A DNA stretch of 26,165 nt from Reticulitermes lucifugus (lineage: Eukaryota > Arthropoda > Insecta > Blattodea > Rhinotermitidae). Every line of letters begins with the position of its first letter. The first letter of the stretch is position 1. Location of the stretch: contig JAKCWW010004408.1 in assembly GCA_026260175.1 (NCBI GenBank), forward strand, positions 15,257 to 41,421, given 5' to 3'. Below, one piece after another: positions 1 through 9,635 of this stretch. The translations under genes and the position numbers were made by a program. A model generated the notes under the pieces. The model worked only from the letters and a program-made list of their open reading frames with translations. It searched no databases and was not told the origin of the DNA.

Positions 1-75
1 ACAGCTTACCTACAGTTCTTTGTCATGTTATGTATGTAATGAAAGTAGTAATAAAGCTCTCTCTTAAAAAAAAGA
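1..75 (+). repeat. Possible 3' end of a retrotransposed sequence
   Basis: An AATAAA signal lies at 50-55 and an A-rich run begins about 11 bases later (66-73). This is the layout of a polyadenylated transcript end copied into DNA. The bases before it have no open frame I recognise. It could be the last bases of a LINE or of a processed transcript entering from outside the window, or a chance match. Confidence 0.35.
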
Positions 76-1495
76 AAACAACTGACAGAAATTATTATTC
101 TGCCTATTGAACACACTGTGGGAAATTTACAAGCAGATCACCCTTCTCAACCTTTACTAAGTTAGTAGCCGTTTTTAATTCATATATGCCTTTGTACAGG
201 TCTTTAATATTCATGTTCTTACTGTTTGCTTCGAGTTCATTAAGTGTACCTTTCAGATAGGCCTATTCCCTTGAAATGTCTGCTAGTTGCGCGTTTTACA
301 TTGTTCAGATTGTCTTCTTTAATTTGTCTTGTAACTGTAAACCCATACAGTATGGCCCACGTCTTTAGTATACAACTTTTCAACATTCGTCTACCCATGT
401 TTTTGCGTAGACCAGTGGTGAGCCTTTTTACTTTTGCAATGCGGCCAGCGATCTAATTTCAGCAACACGAAACAAAATCATACGAAATCCGACGAATAAT
501 TATTTTACCCGTATTCGTGAAAAAATAGTGTTCATAAATACGTTGTATTGTTTGAAATAACATTCTTTGACACCAGAATGTAAATAGGAGTTCCACCTTA
601 CGTAAAGTAACTATCGCGCTGCTTGTCTTTGTAGCTTGTAGGTTTAGGAACCGGAACGTAAAGTTGTGGCTGAACGTAAATACGTGACAACACAGCGTGT
701 GTCTGCAAGTGCTTCTGCCGTAGACATTTCTGCGTCTCATTCCTATTGATGTAATTCAGGTTCTTCGACAAGACTTTGTCTCTCGATTCCAAGACTAGAA
801 AACGTGACACCACTTTCAGCCTTTTCTCATCGCTGTTGATGCAGCTGTCGAAACTGTTCAGATGAAATTGAGTTGTAAATTACAGATTTACAGTGCGATG
901 AAGATTTAAAAAGTAAATTTCATGATACTGCCTATATTGAGTTCTGGAAATTCTGTTTATTTCTTAATAAATTTCCAGTGCCCAGTAACCATGCATTACA
1001 AATGACAAACCTTCCTTGAAGTGCTTGTATTTTAGAGCAGTTCTTTAAAAGATGAATACCGTGGAGAATCATACAGAAATCTACTCGACGATGAAAGATT
1101 AATAGAGCTGTGTTCGTGTTGCAAGTTCTCAAGGTTTCTCCAGGTTTTAACATTTTAGTGACGAATAAGCAGTGTCTGTTTTCCCTCTGAAGTCCCCCTC
1201 GCCCCCCGCCCTTCAAGAGAGGTGAACAGTGGATTGACAAGTACAAGAGAAATGACGGATGGAACGGAAGTAAAATTACTCATGTTTGCTCAATTCATTT
1301 TACCCAGGATGTATTATCAAAGAGACACAAATAAGGACTGACTGGTTAAGGTTAGTTTCAAATTTTGTACGATTATTTCAAAATTTTAAAGATTAATTTC
1401 AGATACGTTTTACCGCCCCAGTATCTGTTCGCACCCCTGACGACAGGGTATTATCATTAATGGTACATAAGTAAAAACTTGGTATTATTTGTGTC
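76..1495. other. No recognisable gene
   Basis: This AT-rich stretch has stops in all frames every few dozen codons. The longest minus-strand frame (932-1246) owes its glycine-rich part to a C-rich patch at 1194-1212. I see no repeat shared with the rest of the window and no splice-flanked open frame. Confidence 0.5.
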
Positions 1496-1499
1496 CCGC

Positions 1500-2275
1500 T
1501 GATTGTTTTTGTTTCTCTTGATTTGGCCGTCGTGCCCAATAGGTCGAACACCAAAGACCTAGACTCTCTTTAGTTGAGCTTCTGATATTCTCTTATTTTC
1601 CCAAGCCCCATTTATGGCCCTCCAATCATCTGAATTCACCGAAGTTGCAAACCTGTTTGAGATTTTAAGCTGATGATTTTCTCTTTCACCGCATTTTAGC
1701 TCCTTGAAATTGAATCTCTCCATATGAAACTTCCCTGCTGCTCACTTCCTTACTGACCAGTCTCTCCCTAACGTTTGCAACCACCAGATAATGACCAGTA
1801 TCACATTCAGTTCCACTGAAATATCGGACATCAGCTATACTTGAAGGCCATCTGCTGTCTGTCAGTATATCATCAATCTGATGAGTCTTTCCATCAGGAG
1901 AGGCCCAAGTATATTTGTCGATGTGGGAACATTGTGCTCTTAGCAGCCAGATTTTTTATGTGACATAGCTGACTAACACCATTATAATTACTTGTAAAAT
2001 CTCATTCCCAGCTGTCGATTTGAAAGTATCTGCTGTCCGCAGTGTTGTATTAAAATCTCGTAACAAGAGTTTTCGTATGGTACACAGGGAACTGACTGAA
2101 TACTGCTCTAATTCCTCATAGAATGTGACCTCAGTTGGGGCATGCGCATTGGGAATATCACACCAGCGACCTCGTAGCAGTATACGTATAAGACGTCTCT
2201 AACAAACTGCTGTTTTAACTTTTGTATGATTCTCTTACGGAAGAGAAGTATACCGAACAGGGAAGGGCTGGACTT
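1500..2275 (-). pseudogene. Decayed LINE endonuclease domain
   Basis: Read on the minus strand, this is the apurinic-like endonuclease region of a non-LTR retrotransposon ORF2, which nicks target DNA to prime reverse transcription. Recognisable blocks in order are RGRWCD (about 2180), NAHAPTE, FYEELEQ, LLRDFN (2070-2043, the GDFN position), KYTWASPDGKTH (about 1920-1885), QIDDILTD, DVRYF, then HYLVVANVRERL (about 1797-1760). A more diverged block, ISNRFA to AWEN, runs to about 1560. It is dead: the frame shifts several times, a TAA lies before KIWLL, the usual Gly of GDFN is Arg, and the usual Asp of the (S/T)DH catalytic motif is Gly (CDTGH). Reverse transcriptase is not found downstream, so only the 5' third is present. 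The family assignment rests on motif order and spacing recalled from insect LINEs. Confidence 0.8.
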
Positions 2276-2304
2276 GATAGTTGCGCAGCTGCTGAAGATA
2301 TTGT

Positions 2305-2665
2305 CTTGCTTTTATCCTTTGGAATCTGAAGGTTCTTTTATCGACCCTGTCGTTGGACCCCGTGCGTGAGCCAGATGAATCCATTACGTGTCTTTTCATC
2401 CTCTTACTTTAAATCGCATCCCAGTATCCTCTTGGCTGCGCCTAGGTCTCCGGGCTCGTCCTTTCCATTCTGGTTTTCGAACCAAAACTTTGTACGCATT
2501 GCTTATGTCTCCCATGCGTGCTGTATGCCTTACCCTTCTTATCCACGTCAATTTACTTACCCAAATAATGAAAGATTAAGAATGCAGATTATAAAGCTCC
2601 TCAGCATGTTATTTTCCCCATCCTTCTGCCACTTTCTCTCACATCCAGATATTCTAAAAAACTAA
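2305..2665 (-). pseudogene. LINE ORF2 C-terminal fragment
   Basis: The minus strand encodes the region after the reverse transcriptase of an insect LINE. It opens with EELYNLHS, continues as RRVRHTARMGDISNAYKVLV (2540-2490, the family's RWAGHVARM block), then RKPEWKGRARRPRR (family KPEGKRPLGRPRRRW), then WIHLAHARG (family WIxLAQDRD) near 2365-2340. In-frame stops follow the PRR block. The plus strand of this stretch also holds an open frame (2366-2665), which is only the antisense shadow. The piece ends about 30 bases before the endonuclease fragment begins, but in the order tail then head, so the two are not one intact element. Confidence 0.75.
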
Positions 2666-2776
2666 TGAATTGAGTGTATGCAGAGGTGAGCGAGATCGGA
2701 CGAAATTAACAGTGTGCGTGCAGAAGACGCTGAATCAAAGCAACTTTTGACGTACGAACTGACGGAGGTGAGATTT

Positions 2777-2787
2777 CCCCCCCCCCC
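2777..2787 (+). repeat. C(11) homopolymer
   Basis: Eleven cytosines in a row lie just before the minisatellite. Length is likely variable and prone to sequencing error. Confidence 0.9.
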
Positions 2788-2801
2788 GGGTATTTACCTA
2801 C

Positions 2802-3196
2802 CGTTACCCATGTTATAGGAGATTAGGTCCCAGAGAAATTCCATGTTCTAGGATCCTGGTTGGGCTCCGCAGAAATTGCTTTCCATAGCGCACTGGTTTG
2901 GCCCCACAAATTTCATATCATAGGGGGCTGTTTGGATCTCAAATTCCGTATCATAGGGGACCTGGTTGGGCCTCAGCGAAATTTCGTATCTTTGGGGGAG
3001 GGGGTGTACTGGTTGGGCCGCTGAGAAATTCCGTGTCATAGAGGCTAGTTGGGTCCGAGAGAAATTCCATGTCATAGGTATCTAGTTGTGACCCAGAGAA
3101 ATTCCTGTCGTAGGGGACTGGTTGGGCCTCATAGAAATTCCATGTCATACACTGGTTAAACAGCACAGTAATTTGGTGTCATGGGGGACTACTGGC
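2802..3196 (+). repeat. Minisatellite, about 37-bp unit, 10-11 degenerate copies
   Basis: Successive blocks follow the pattern AGAGAAATTCCATGTCATAG, then GGGACTGGTTGGGCCTC. Unit starts can be placed near 2830, 2868, 2905, 2940, 2974, 3021, 3057, 3095, 3130 and 3166, with a worn half-unit before 2830. One copy (2974-3020) is lengthened by a G-rich insert (GGGGGAGGGGG). Copies differ at several positions each, so the array is old. Two minus-strand open frames over it (2848-3075 and 2951-3166) repeat PYDxEF and AQPV-like peptides and simply mirror the DNA repeat. Confidence 0.88.
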
Positions 3197-3199
3197 TCG

Positions 3200-3825
3200 C
3201 ACATTCCGCGCCATTCTGGTTTTTAAACCCCTGTCGTCTGCTTCGTATTGGGCCTAGTTCCGGAGGTGAACGATCGCAGCCATTAGTGTTATTGGCAGTA
3301 CGGATCAGGTCTTTGTGTGTGACATCCCGTTATGATGTACAGATAAAGAGAGAAATGGGACAAACACAGCTATACTTTGCAGTCATTTAGTATATATTAT
3401 GTAACATGTTTCGGCTTTAACTAAAGGCCATGATCGGGCATTATAAAATACTTACATGTCACTTGCATACAGCACTCTAAAATTTCAAGCCATTGAGATC
3501 TGAATCATACGCTGCGTAACAACACAGAAGAGCGAAGCCTGAAATTTGGCACACTTTTATTTATTTGTACAGTACAATAAGACATATGTATTGTACAGTT
3601 GTCGATTAGAGCGACAGTCCGGCATATGTTGATACTGCATTTTTTACTCGAAATAACTCATACTACGTAGAATAACACCCTGCAGTTTTGCACACATTAA
3701 GCACAACACCTTGTATAGCATCAAATGGTATGATTGGTAAACACTGGTTTGGAAACCATGTAGAAGGTTACGGCTAAGGTTGAGACATTATCCCTACATG
3801 TACTTGAAGTGACTGAAGAAATCAT
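3200..3825. other. No recognisable gene
   Basis: No coding signal is seen. A segment at about 3405-3460 (ACATGTTTCGGCTTTAACTA and on) resembles the end of a common arthropod dispersed repeat, but I cannot name it. AT-rich sequence with short tandem-like TATATA patches fills the rest. Confidence 0.4.
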
Positions 3826-3915
3826 GGTGTCTAGGCTGAGAGTCGAACTGGTGAGCTCCTAAATACAAGACAGACGCTTTACTGATTGAGCCATTTTCCT
3901 CGCCAATAGGGCGTG
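3826..3915 (-). repeat. tRNA-like SINE head (minus strand)
   Basis: On the minus strand there is an A-box-like TGGCTCAATCAG (3893-3882). A B-box-like AGTTCGACTCTC follows (3849-3838), 44 bases downstream, which suits an internal RNA polymerase III promoter. Anticodon and T stems do not pair well, so a functional tRNA gene is unlikely. The SINE body and its end are not clear. Confidence 0.5.
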
Positions 3916-4678
3916 TAGGAGACAAAGGTTTCTTATTCTCGTATCTCACACCCAAACGCACGTAGCGATCTCCACGCTCCCGCCAGGAACGTACGTAACC
4001 GCCAGTTGTGTGCGGCGACCGTCGCCTGGCAACGGCGGAGTGAGATCTGGCTGCATCGATCCTCCAGAGGCCGTCACAACACTGCGTAGTACTACGCCGC
4101 AAGATGGCGCCCATTCACATTCGTGCACAGTTACGTACACTCGAACCACTTTGTTTCGCTCCTACATTCAAAACAGCGTTTTGTATGTAATCGGTCTTCA
4201 AGTTCCTCTGTTTTTAAGTATAGAGATGGTGGTTGTAGAGCTAATTATCCTGTAGATAAGATACCCATAAACAGCATTTATATTTGTTTTTGTATTTCGT
4301 CAAACATTTGTCGCATCCAAATATGTTGGAAATGAAAGCTGTATTTTTATCAGCTCCATATGTCATCTTATGTACCAGTTTTCTTAAGATGAGCCATTCC
4401 TAAAAATCGAGGTTGGATGTAAGCTTCCTGTCGGATTGCTGTCTCAGAATGGAACTTCGCACTACTACTGGAATAGCCACAATATCGAATTTCGTCTACA
4501 TTCTGCCATTTTTAGGATTAAGTGCCCGGTGGAGGAATACATACTTGACCTCTCACCCATGGAGGTGGATAATATTTAGGATGTTAGAACAGGATGCCGA
4601 GAATATTTTGAACGAAGGGGGAGGAGGTGACATGACAGGAGGATGGAAAAATTTGTATAGTATGGGGTTTTATAATTT
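3916..4678. other. Unassigned; CpG-rich then AT-rich
   Basis: Positions 3950-4140 are rich in CG dinucleotides, unlike most of the window. They carry overlapping open frames on both strands that match nothing I know. From 4150 the sequence turns AT-rich with no gene-like structure. A purine-rich patch (GGGGGAGGAGG) lies at about 4618-4630. Confidence 0.35.
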
Positions 4679-4800
4679 CTAATCAGTGTCAGATGTTATT
4701 AAGATAATAAAATGAAGTAGGGTATCATGGGAGGGCATGTAGCATGCATGAGAAAGACGAGAAGTGCATAAAACAAGTGTGGCCACAACGTAGCTCGCGC
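4679..4800 (+). pseudogene. LINE C-terminal fragment, first part
   Basis: The plus strand encodes VIKIIK, a stop and then SRVSW. After a one-base shift it reads GHVACMRKTRSA, followed by a stop. This is the LINE block KSRRLRWAGHVARMGExRNA seen also at 2535-2505 (minus) and 16345 (plus). The match fades after 4795. The rest of the same C-terminus resumes at 5058, so one element was probably split by about 250 bp of unrelated sequence. Confidence 0.6.
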
Positions 4801-5057
4801 TGTGTTTACGCAGGCAGTGAGCAGTGTTGCTACCGTACGTTGGACGTGATAAATAAAAACATGGCTGTTGCCTCCTAAAGTGAGGCTCCCGAAGCTCGTC
4901 TAGCTTGCAACCCCTGACATAAGTATTCTTCGGGAAACCTGAGCGGTAGACACCACTCGGAATCCGTGGTTGCAAGTGGGAGGGCACTAGTAAAAGTATG
5001 TATGTATATATGTATTTGTACGTGTCATGTATTTACATACATACATGCAGACGGTAG
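4801..5057. other. Sequence interrupting a LINE tail
   Basis: It lies between two consecutive parts of the LINE C-terminus, where an intact element would have only about 100 bp. It contains no recognisable open frame. ATGTATGTATATATGTATTT at 4998-5017 is a short ATGT-like simple repeat. The source of the insert is unknown. Confidence 0.4.
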
Positions 5058-5215
5058 GATGATGTTGGTGGACTTCATCTGGCTCAGGATAGGGTCCAGT
5101 GGTGGCCCGTTGTGAAGACGGAAATGGACTTGCGGGTTCCGTAAAATGCGCACTGTGGTGTAGTTGTTCGTATCTTGAGGTAAGGTGCAGAACTGAAATT
5201 GCCGTCTAAACACGA
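5058..5215 (+). pseudogene. LINE 3' end, last codons and 3' UTR
   Basis: The plus strand reads DVGGLHLAQDR, then VQWWPVVKTEMDLRVP, then a TAA stop and AAT GCG. The family pattern is WIxLAQDRDxWRAVVNTVMNLRVP, stop. This is the extreme C-terminus of the same LINE family as the fragments near 13000, 16500, 22900 and 24300. The 3' UTR is diverged here and ends somewhere before the GAAG array. Confidence 0.7.
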
Positions 5216-5286
5216 CGCCGTGTAAACGTATAGGGGCAGTGAAGGTTAGACCACAGATAAGTGTTTACAAACTGCCAGGCTGCGTC

Positions 5287-5373
5287 GAAGGAAGGAAGGA
5301 AGGAAGGAAGGAAGGAACGAACCAGCCAGTCAACCATCTAACCAACCAACCATCCTACCATCCATCCGTCCGT
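5287..5373 (+). repeat. (GAAG)7 microsatellite and CCAA/CCAT-rich tract
   Basis: Seven exact GAAG copies occupy 5287-5314. A cytosine-rich tract of CCAA, CCAT and CCGT tetramers follows to 5373. The switch from purine-rich to pyrimidine-containing tetramers is abrupt. Confidence 0.9.
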
Positions 5374-5689
5374 TAACATGATTGAGATATTTTTTGTTGT
5401 GAAATCCCGAAGTTTATTAACATACTCGTAATACCGTCCTGTGGACCATATTCTGAACTAGTTTAAAATGCCCATATCACCGTATTTCAGTAAGATATGT
5501 TTTGTGTTATCCTTTAATCTCTTCTAGATCTCACAAATGATCTGGACCATCATTATTCACCGTATGAATTTATGCCCTTCGTTATGCGTGTTACATGCCC
5601 CGGCCATCTCACCAACCAACCGAACATTTTCTGAAAAGTATAGATTAAGCCTTGAGACACTGAAATTAAACCTCAATTTTATATATTCA

Positions 5690-5890
5690 GTTCGTACCGC
5701 GCAGCAAACACCCCGTGTAAGTTATAAAAACCAATTAGATAATGTCGTGTAGGAAAATAATCGCTGTTCCTCGTGAGATCCATACAAGACACACAAATAC
5801 GATTGGTGGGCAGAAAGTAGAATGTCGAGTGTTAAACCTGGTGGCACATAATGTGACCTCTGGGCCTTAAAGGGTTAAAAGTCTCATAAT
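5690..5890 (+). repeat. Dispersed repeat of unknown class
   Basis: The plus strand reads TPRVSYKNQLDNVV, then, past a stop, NNRCSS, DPYKTHKY and WWAESRM. I recall translated repeats with this order (LRLGYKNQ, NNRCLF, KTHKYTVW, WAE) in cockroach and related genomes. A partly similar segment occurs twice at 23099-23164. There is no coding role here, and the element type is not determined. Confidence 0.5.
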
Positions 5891-5920
5891 TGAGGTATAA
5901 TGACAATGTACTGCCTTCAG

Positions 5921-5968
5921 AGACGTGATACTGTGTAGTCTGGTATGTTATCGACGTTTCGAAGGATC
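5921..5968 (+). repeat. Core-repeat copy A (GTGTAGTCTGGTA family)
   Basis: The core CTGTGTAGTCTGGTATGTTA is followed by CGACGTTTCGAAGGA. It is shared with copies near 11840, 13810, 16710, 17865 and 19600. This copy is short, and its flanks do not match the others. Confidence 0.6.
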
Positions 5969-7720
5969 CTACAGTACCGTCCAATTTTCGATTAGACTAG
6001 TTGAGGCTGTAGACTCTTCCGAAGCGTCGCCAAATTTCTGCCAAAATACACGGCGTCATACAGCAGACGGCATTATTATAGCGGTGCCTTTGCCTTGTAG
6101 GCCAGCAATCAGGCCAGATGTGCTCGTAAAAAGCTGTTTCTTTATGCTTTAGTTACCGACGTTGTAAGTAGCTCAGACTATACGTGTACCGTAGAGTGAT
6201 AAGATGGTTAGTGAACGTTGAGTTGAAAGGACCTGAGAAGAAGCGTTCGTCGCCTAATTTGAGGTACTGTTCCGGTATTTGCCTGGACGGACTGAAGGAT
6301 GCCATGAACAAGCTTATTTAGTTGATCCAGTTGCCGGGCCGGTATTTGATTTTGAGAGCACCCGCAGTGGGAGCAGAAGTGCTGCCCACTTGACGGCAAT
6401 GTTCGGTGAACAGGAAACAGCGATGTGTAAAGATGGCATGTGAGTTTGGTCGCCGTGAGCAGTTTGTTTGTTACTGTCACAACTTCACGCACACCGGCTT
6501 TGAGACCCATCCAACCTTCTCTGCAATGTATAGGTACAGAAGTTTCTTTGGGTATAAGCCAGTCGGAGTTGGAAGCTGACCGGCAACGATCTTCTGTTGC
6601 AGAGACTAGCAATGTGTAAAGCTCTATTTTTTTGTGCACCGTACGTCTTAACGGTGGTGCCTTTAGTGCTGTCCGTGGCGTACGAGCCCCGGAGTGTGTC
6701 TCCGGGTCAACTAGGTGATCTGCAATTCCGAGCAGTCAAGAGGTCAAGTCGGGTGATTGAAGCAGCACGGTGGCTGCAAACTTCTCTGCACCCCCGAGTG
6801 TTGTAGGCCCGATAGCTTTCGAGACAAAACGTCTTAAATAATGCTTTTTATATTTACTCTCGTCTTTATCCCATTAGGGCACGGTGGTTAGTGTATGTAC
6901 CACTTGCTGTAACATTAACAATTCCATACAGTTAGTGTATTTCTGTGTTTTGATATCTGAGCAAATGCTCAGTCGGTACAGCAGTTCCACGTTGCGCTTT
7001 CTGCTTTTCATGCAGCCCCCCCCAGCGCTGTCAAAAGTTTGCCCTAGTGCTGTGAAGACACTGCTCAGCTTTCTCCCTGTGCTGTATAACTCAAAACAGC
7101 CAACTTTCCATCACTTCCTTTACCTTGTCTCGGACTTAACCTTTACCAGAAGGACGAGCAGATATGGCCTGGAATTTTTCGATTTTCCTCATTTCCCACT
7201 CCCCCCCTCTAGATTCTGAGACTTCAGAGGGTTATTCTGTGTGTTTCCTCGAGATAAGTTGAAATTAAACACTGTATGAAAAGTTCATCACCATAACTAC
7301 AAAAGCTCACCACTGAGCCTTATCCTAACTAAAGCAGGTATGTGGAGGCTGCGAAGGATTAGGAGAGGATTCGAGAGGCGAAGATGATGCCGACAGTTTT
7401 TAAAATGCCCAAAAACGAAAAAGTGTGATAAAGGGACTTGTTACAGTAAATGGTTGAGTATGAACAAGAATAGATCCTATAGCTAAGTATTAAAATCCAT
7501 CGTGTAGCAGAGATTAAAATAATGGAAAGCACTTATTTAAGTAGATACGAATGGGGACATAAAGTCGGTCAGTAAGGTGCAGCCCTTGTTGGATGCTACC
7601 GGAGAAGAGAGAGAGAAACAGAAAATTATTGGAGAGTAGTGGAAAGACTGTAATAGCAGAGCAGTAGTAGTCATAAGTAGTATGAGTAGTAAAGTGAGAA
7701 GGTAGACCGATGTTCATTCA
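5969..7720. other. No gene I can support
   Basis: The two longest open frames here are 6208-6639 (minus, 143 residues) and 6597-6806 (plus, 69 residues). Neither has a domain I recognise. The plus frame from the ATG at 6612 starts with a hydrophobic stretch (CKALFFCAPYVLTVVPLVL), but nothing else supports a gene. The remainder (6900-7700) is AT-rich with pyrimidine tracts (CCCCCCC near 7016 and 7200) and a GAGAGAGA patch near 7606. Confidence 0.35.
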
Positions 7721-7725
7721 AACCC

Positions 7726-7772
7726 CGATATAGCGGCATTGTTTCTTTACCGCAGTTTGTGGCGGTATATCG
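7726..7772. repeat. Short imperfect inverted repeat
   Basis: CGATATAGCGG (7726-7736) faces GCGGTATATCG (7762-7772). The arms pair at 9 of 11 positions around a 25-base loop that itself contains ACCGCAG. It may be a fragment of a DNA transposon terminus, but the evidence is slight. Confidence 0.5.
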
Positions 7773-8164
7773 AGGGTGGCGGTAAAACGAAATACTGCAG
7801 GATTGGGAAAGAAAGTGCATTTGTTGGTTATACGAGTAACACTGCTAATTGAATCGATATGCACGGTGAATATAACGTGAAGGTACTAATCGGAAAGAAA
7901 GTTTTTGCTGAAATTTTTGGAAGCATTTTGTCAGTCGTCAGACATTTAAATTCAGACAGTCGATCAGACGTGAAAGAGCGTTAGTGGAAACCATAAAAGC
8001 TACTTCAACAGTACGCAGTACAGTTCTGCAGTTTATACTGTACCTTACTTCTAAAAGAGGGAACAGTATCACTTTTTTTTTTGTGAAGGGCCCCGCAGCA
8101 GATGCTACGGACGCACTGCAGCCTAGTGGCTTCTTTTGCAACCCTGTGATAAAGATGATTAGTT
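7773..8164. other. No recognisable feature
   Basis: Overlapping short open frames on both strands show no known domain. A run of ten T at 8072-8081 and another T-rich patch at 8160-8180 border the SINE that follows. Confidence 0.4.
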
Positions 8165-8358
8165 TTTTTTCGTTTTTCCAAGTAATGTATCACCGGTATA
8201 ATGAAACTGACAGGGAAAATCCGAAGTACTCGGGGAAAAACCTGTCCCAGTGCCACACTGTCCACCACAAATCCCACATGGACTGACCCGGGATCGAACA
8301 CGGGCCTCCGCGGTGAGAGGCTGGCGACTAACCGCCTGAGCCATAGCACGGCCTTTGT
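8165..8358 (-). repeat. tRNA-derived SINE, family 1, nearly complete
   Basis: Reading down from 8358 on the minus strand, the A box TGGCTCAGGCGG lies at 8343-8332 and the B box GTTCGATCCCG at 8299-8289. A conserved body (GGATTTGTGGTGGACAGTGT, then GGGACAGGTTTTTCCCCGAG) and an A-rich end (GGAAAAACGAAAAAAAACTA) at about 8180-8160 follow. Promoter, body and tail occur in the order expected of a Pol III-transcribed SINE moved by LINE machinery. The body recurs at 23237-23345 in the same orientation. Open frames over it on both strands are incidental. Confidence 0.85.
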
Positions 8359-9435
8359 GTCAGTGTTGCTTATTGTTTCGTGAAGTGTTCGTTTTGTGGG
8401 ATCCAAGTTAACGCCTGGTTTTCTGTACCAAGGGAGAACAGTTGGAATTACGACGACACCCGATCTTCCCTGGGACACTTTGATGGACTCAAATATTCTT
8501 CTTACAAACTGACAAAAACCTCGTCAAGAAATTTACCTGCACATTACAGTACGTGCAAACAGTGAATGTGCGGTAACATGGTGCTGATTCGGACATTATT
8601 TAGTGGTGACGGGCTCATTGTATCACCAAAGTCTTCGACAAATGGCGGATAGCGGAGGTGGCGATTTACCTAGGGTTTCCGAATGTTAAAATAATAGGGA
8701 ATTTCTGTTCACAGACTTTTCATAGGCGCTCAGTGGGAATGGCGCTGTATCGGGGTCCGGCTGTAAGTGGTTAATATTTAAGGGATATCTGCTCCGCTGG
8801 TGTTAAAGCGGCAGGGTTTCATGTAAGGTAACAAACTCATTAAATGTACGTCTAAACTTTTACGTTTACTACATGGAGCAGAGTTCTAGTGGAGAAGCTA
8901 ATAGTTGTTCATTTAGCCTAGAAATTTCCACATCTAGAGTACCCGAAATCTCATTGTCTGGATTCTGATCCATTTAAATTTACTTCACATTAGAATGTAT
9001 TTTCATAACGTTCATTTAATATCATATGCCCGCTTCACGAAATGGGCGCTTTCCAAAGATTTGTTTCCGAAATCTTGCATTAATTTGCTTCCACTCTCGT
9101 TATAACTGTCCCGTCCCGCTTAAACTCGTTGGTTTAGCTGTTTAAAATCGTAATATTCTTCTCTTGTTCGTGAATGCTTTTAGACACTCGGAATAGATTA
9201 CATTCGAGGTTCATTTTCCTGTTTTCTCAATTATGACCCGTGTAGTGTGAAGTGGTTACCACTGTTTCGGACGCACATACTACCTCCATCTGCAGGGTTT
9301 AAAACTGCAGTCATAACCAAGACGACCACAGTATGAAGCGCGCAGTTCAGGCCTGTGTTTTCACCCTAGAACAGAAGTCCGGGTTTCATAAACTCATAGA
9401 ATGACGATTAATTTCCCTCTTACTGCAACGTAGTG
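8359..9435. other. No recognisable gene or repeat
   Basis: No open frame over 62 codons and no sequence shared with the rest of the window were found. The text is AT-rich, with one CG-containing stretch around 8640-8770. Confidence 0.45.
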
Positions 9436-9439
9436 TCGT

Positions 9440-9625
9440 AACCTGGCACCAGATGGATGACTGGTCAGCATCAAGCGCCGGGCACTTTACGTCCAGGCAG
9501 GGAGCCCTCGGCACAGATCGGAGGGCTCCAGTGCGGATGAAGGCAAAACATTTTGCCTGTACCCCGAATAGAACCCGGATTCTCTGATCGTACAGGTCGT
9601 GGCCAAGTCACTGTACCGACTATTG
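9440..9625 (-). repeat. tRNA-derived SINE (minus strand) with internal hairpins
   Basis: On the minus strand a degenerate A box (AGCTCTACCAATAGTCGG, about 9632-9615) precedes a B-box-like GGGTTCTATTCGGGG (about 9575-9561). The body holds two exact hairpins, TTTTGCC/GGCAAAA (9542-9557) and GGAGCCCTC/GAGGGCTCC (9501-9529). The SINE call rests on promoter-like boxes and spacing; no second copy of this body is in the window. Confidence 0.5.
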
Positions 9626-9635
9626 GTAGAGCTGT

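Noticed and set aside
2366-2665. Plus-strand frame of 99 residues
   Set aside because: It is antisense to a LINE C-terminal fragment. The conserved residues lie on the minus strand.
2848-3166. Repetitive minus-strand protein (PYDxEF and AQPV motifs)
   Set aside because: Two overlapping frames give similar peptides because the DNA repeat is tandem. Units are degenerate and change frame.
3826-3915. Functional tRNA gene
   Set aside because: A and B boxes are present, but the anticodon and T stems do not pair and no clean acceptor stem exists, so a SINE head is more likely.
6208-6639. 143-residue minus-strand frame, second longest in the window
   Set aside because: No domain, signal or splice-site support. 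Composition is unremarkable and it overlaps nothing conserved, so I leave it as unproven rather than as a gene.
8283-8358. Functional tRNA gene in the SINE head
   Set aside because: No acceptor-stem partner follows the B box; the sequence continues into a SINE body.
8005-8478. 157-residue minus-strand frame
   Set aside because: Its middle is the SINE at 8165-8358 and its ends have no recognisable content.
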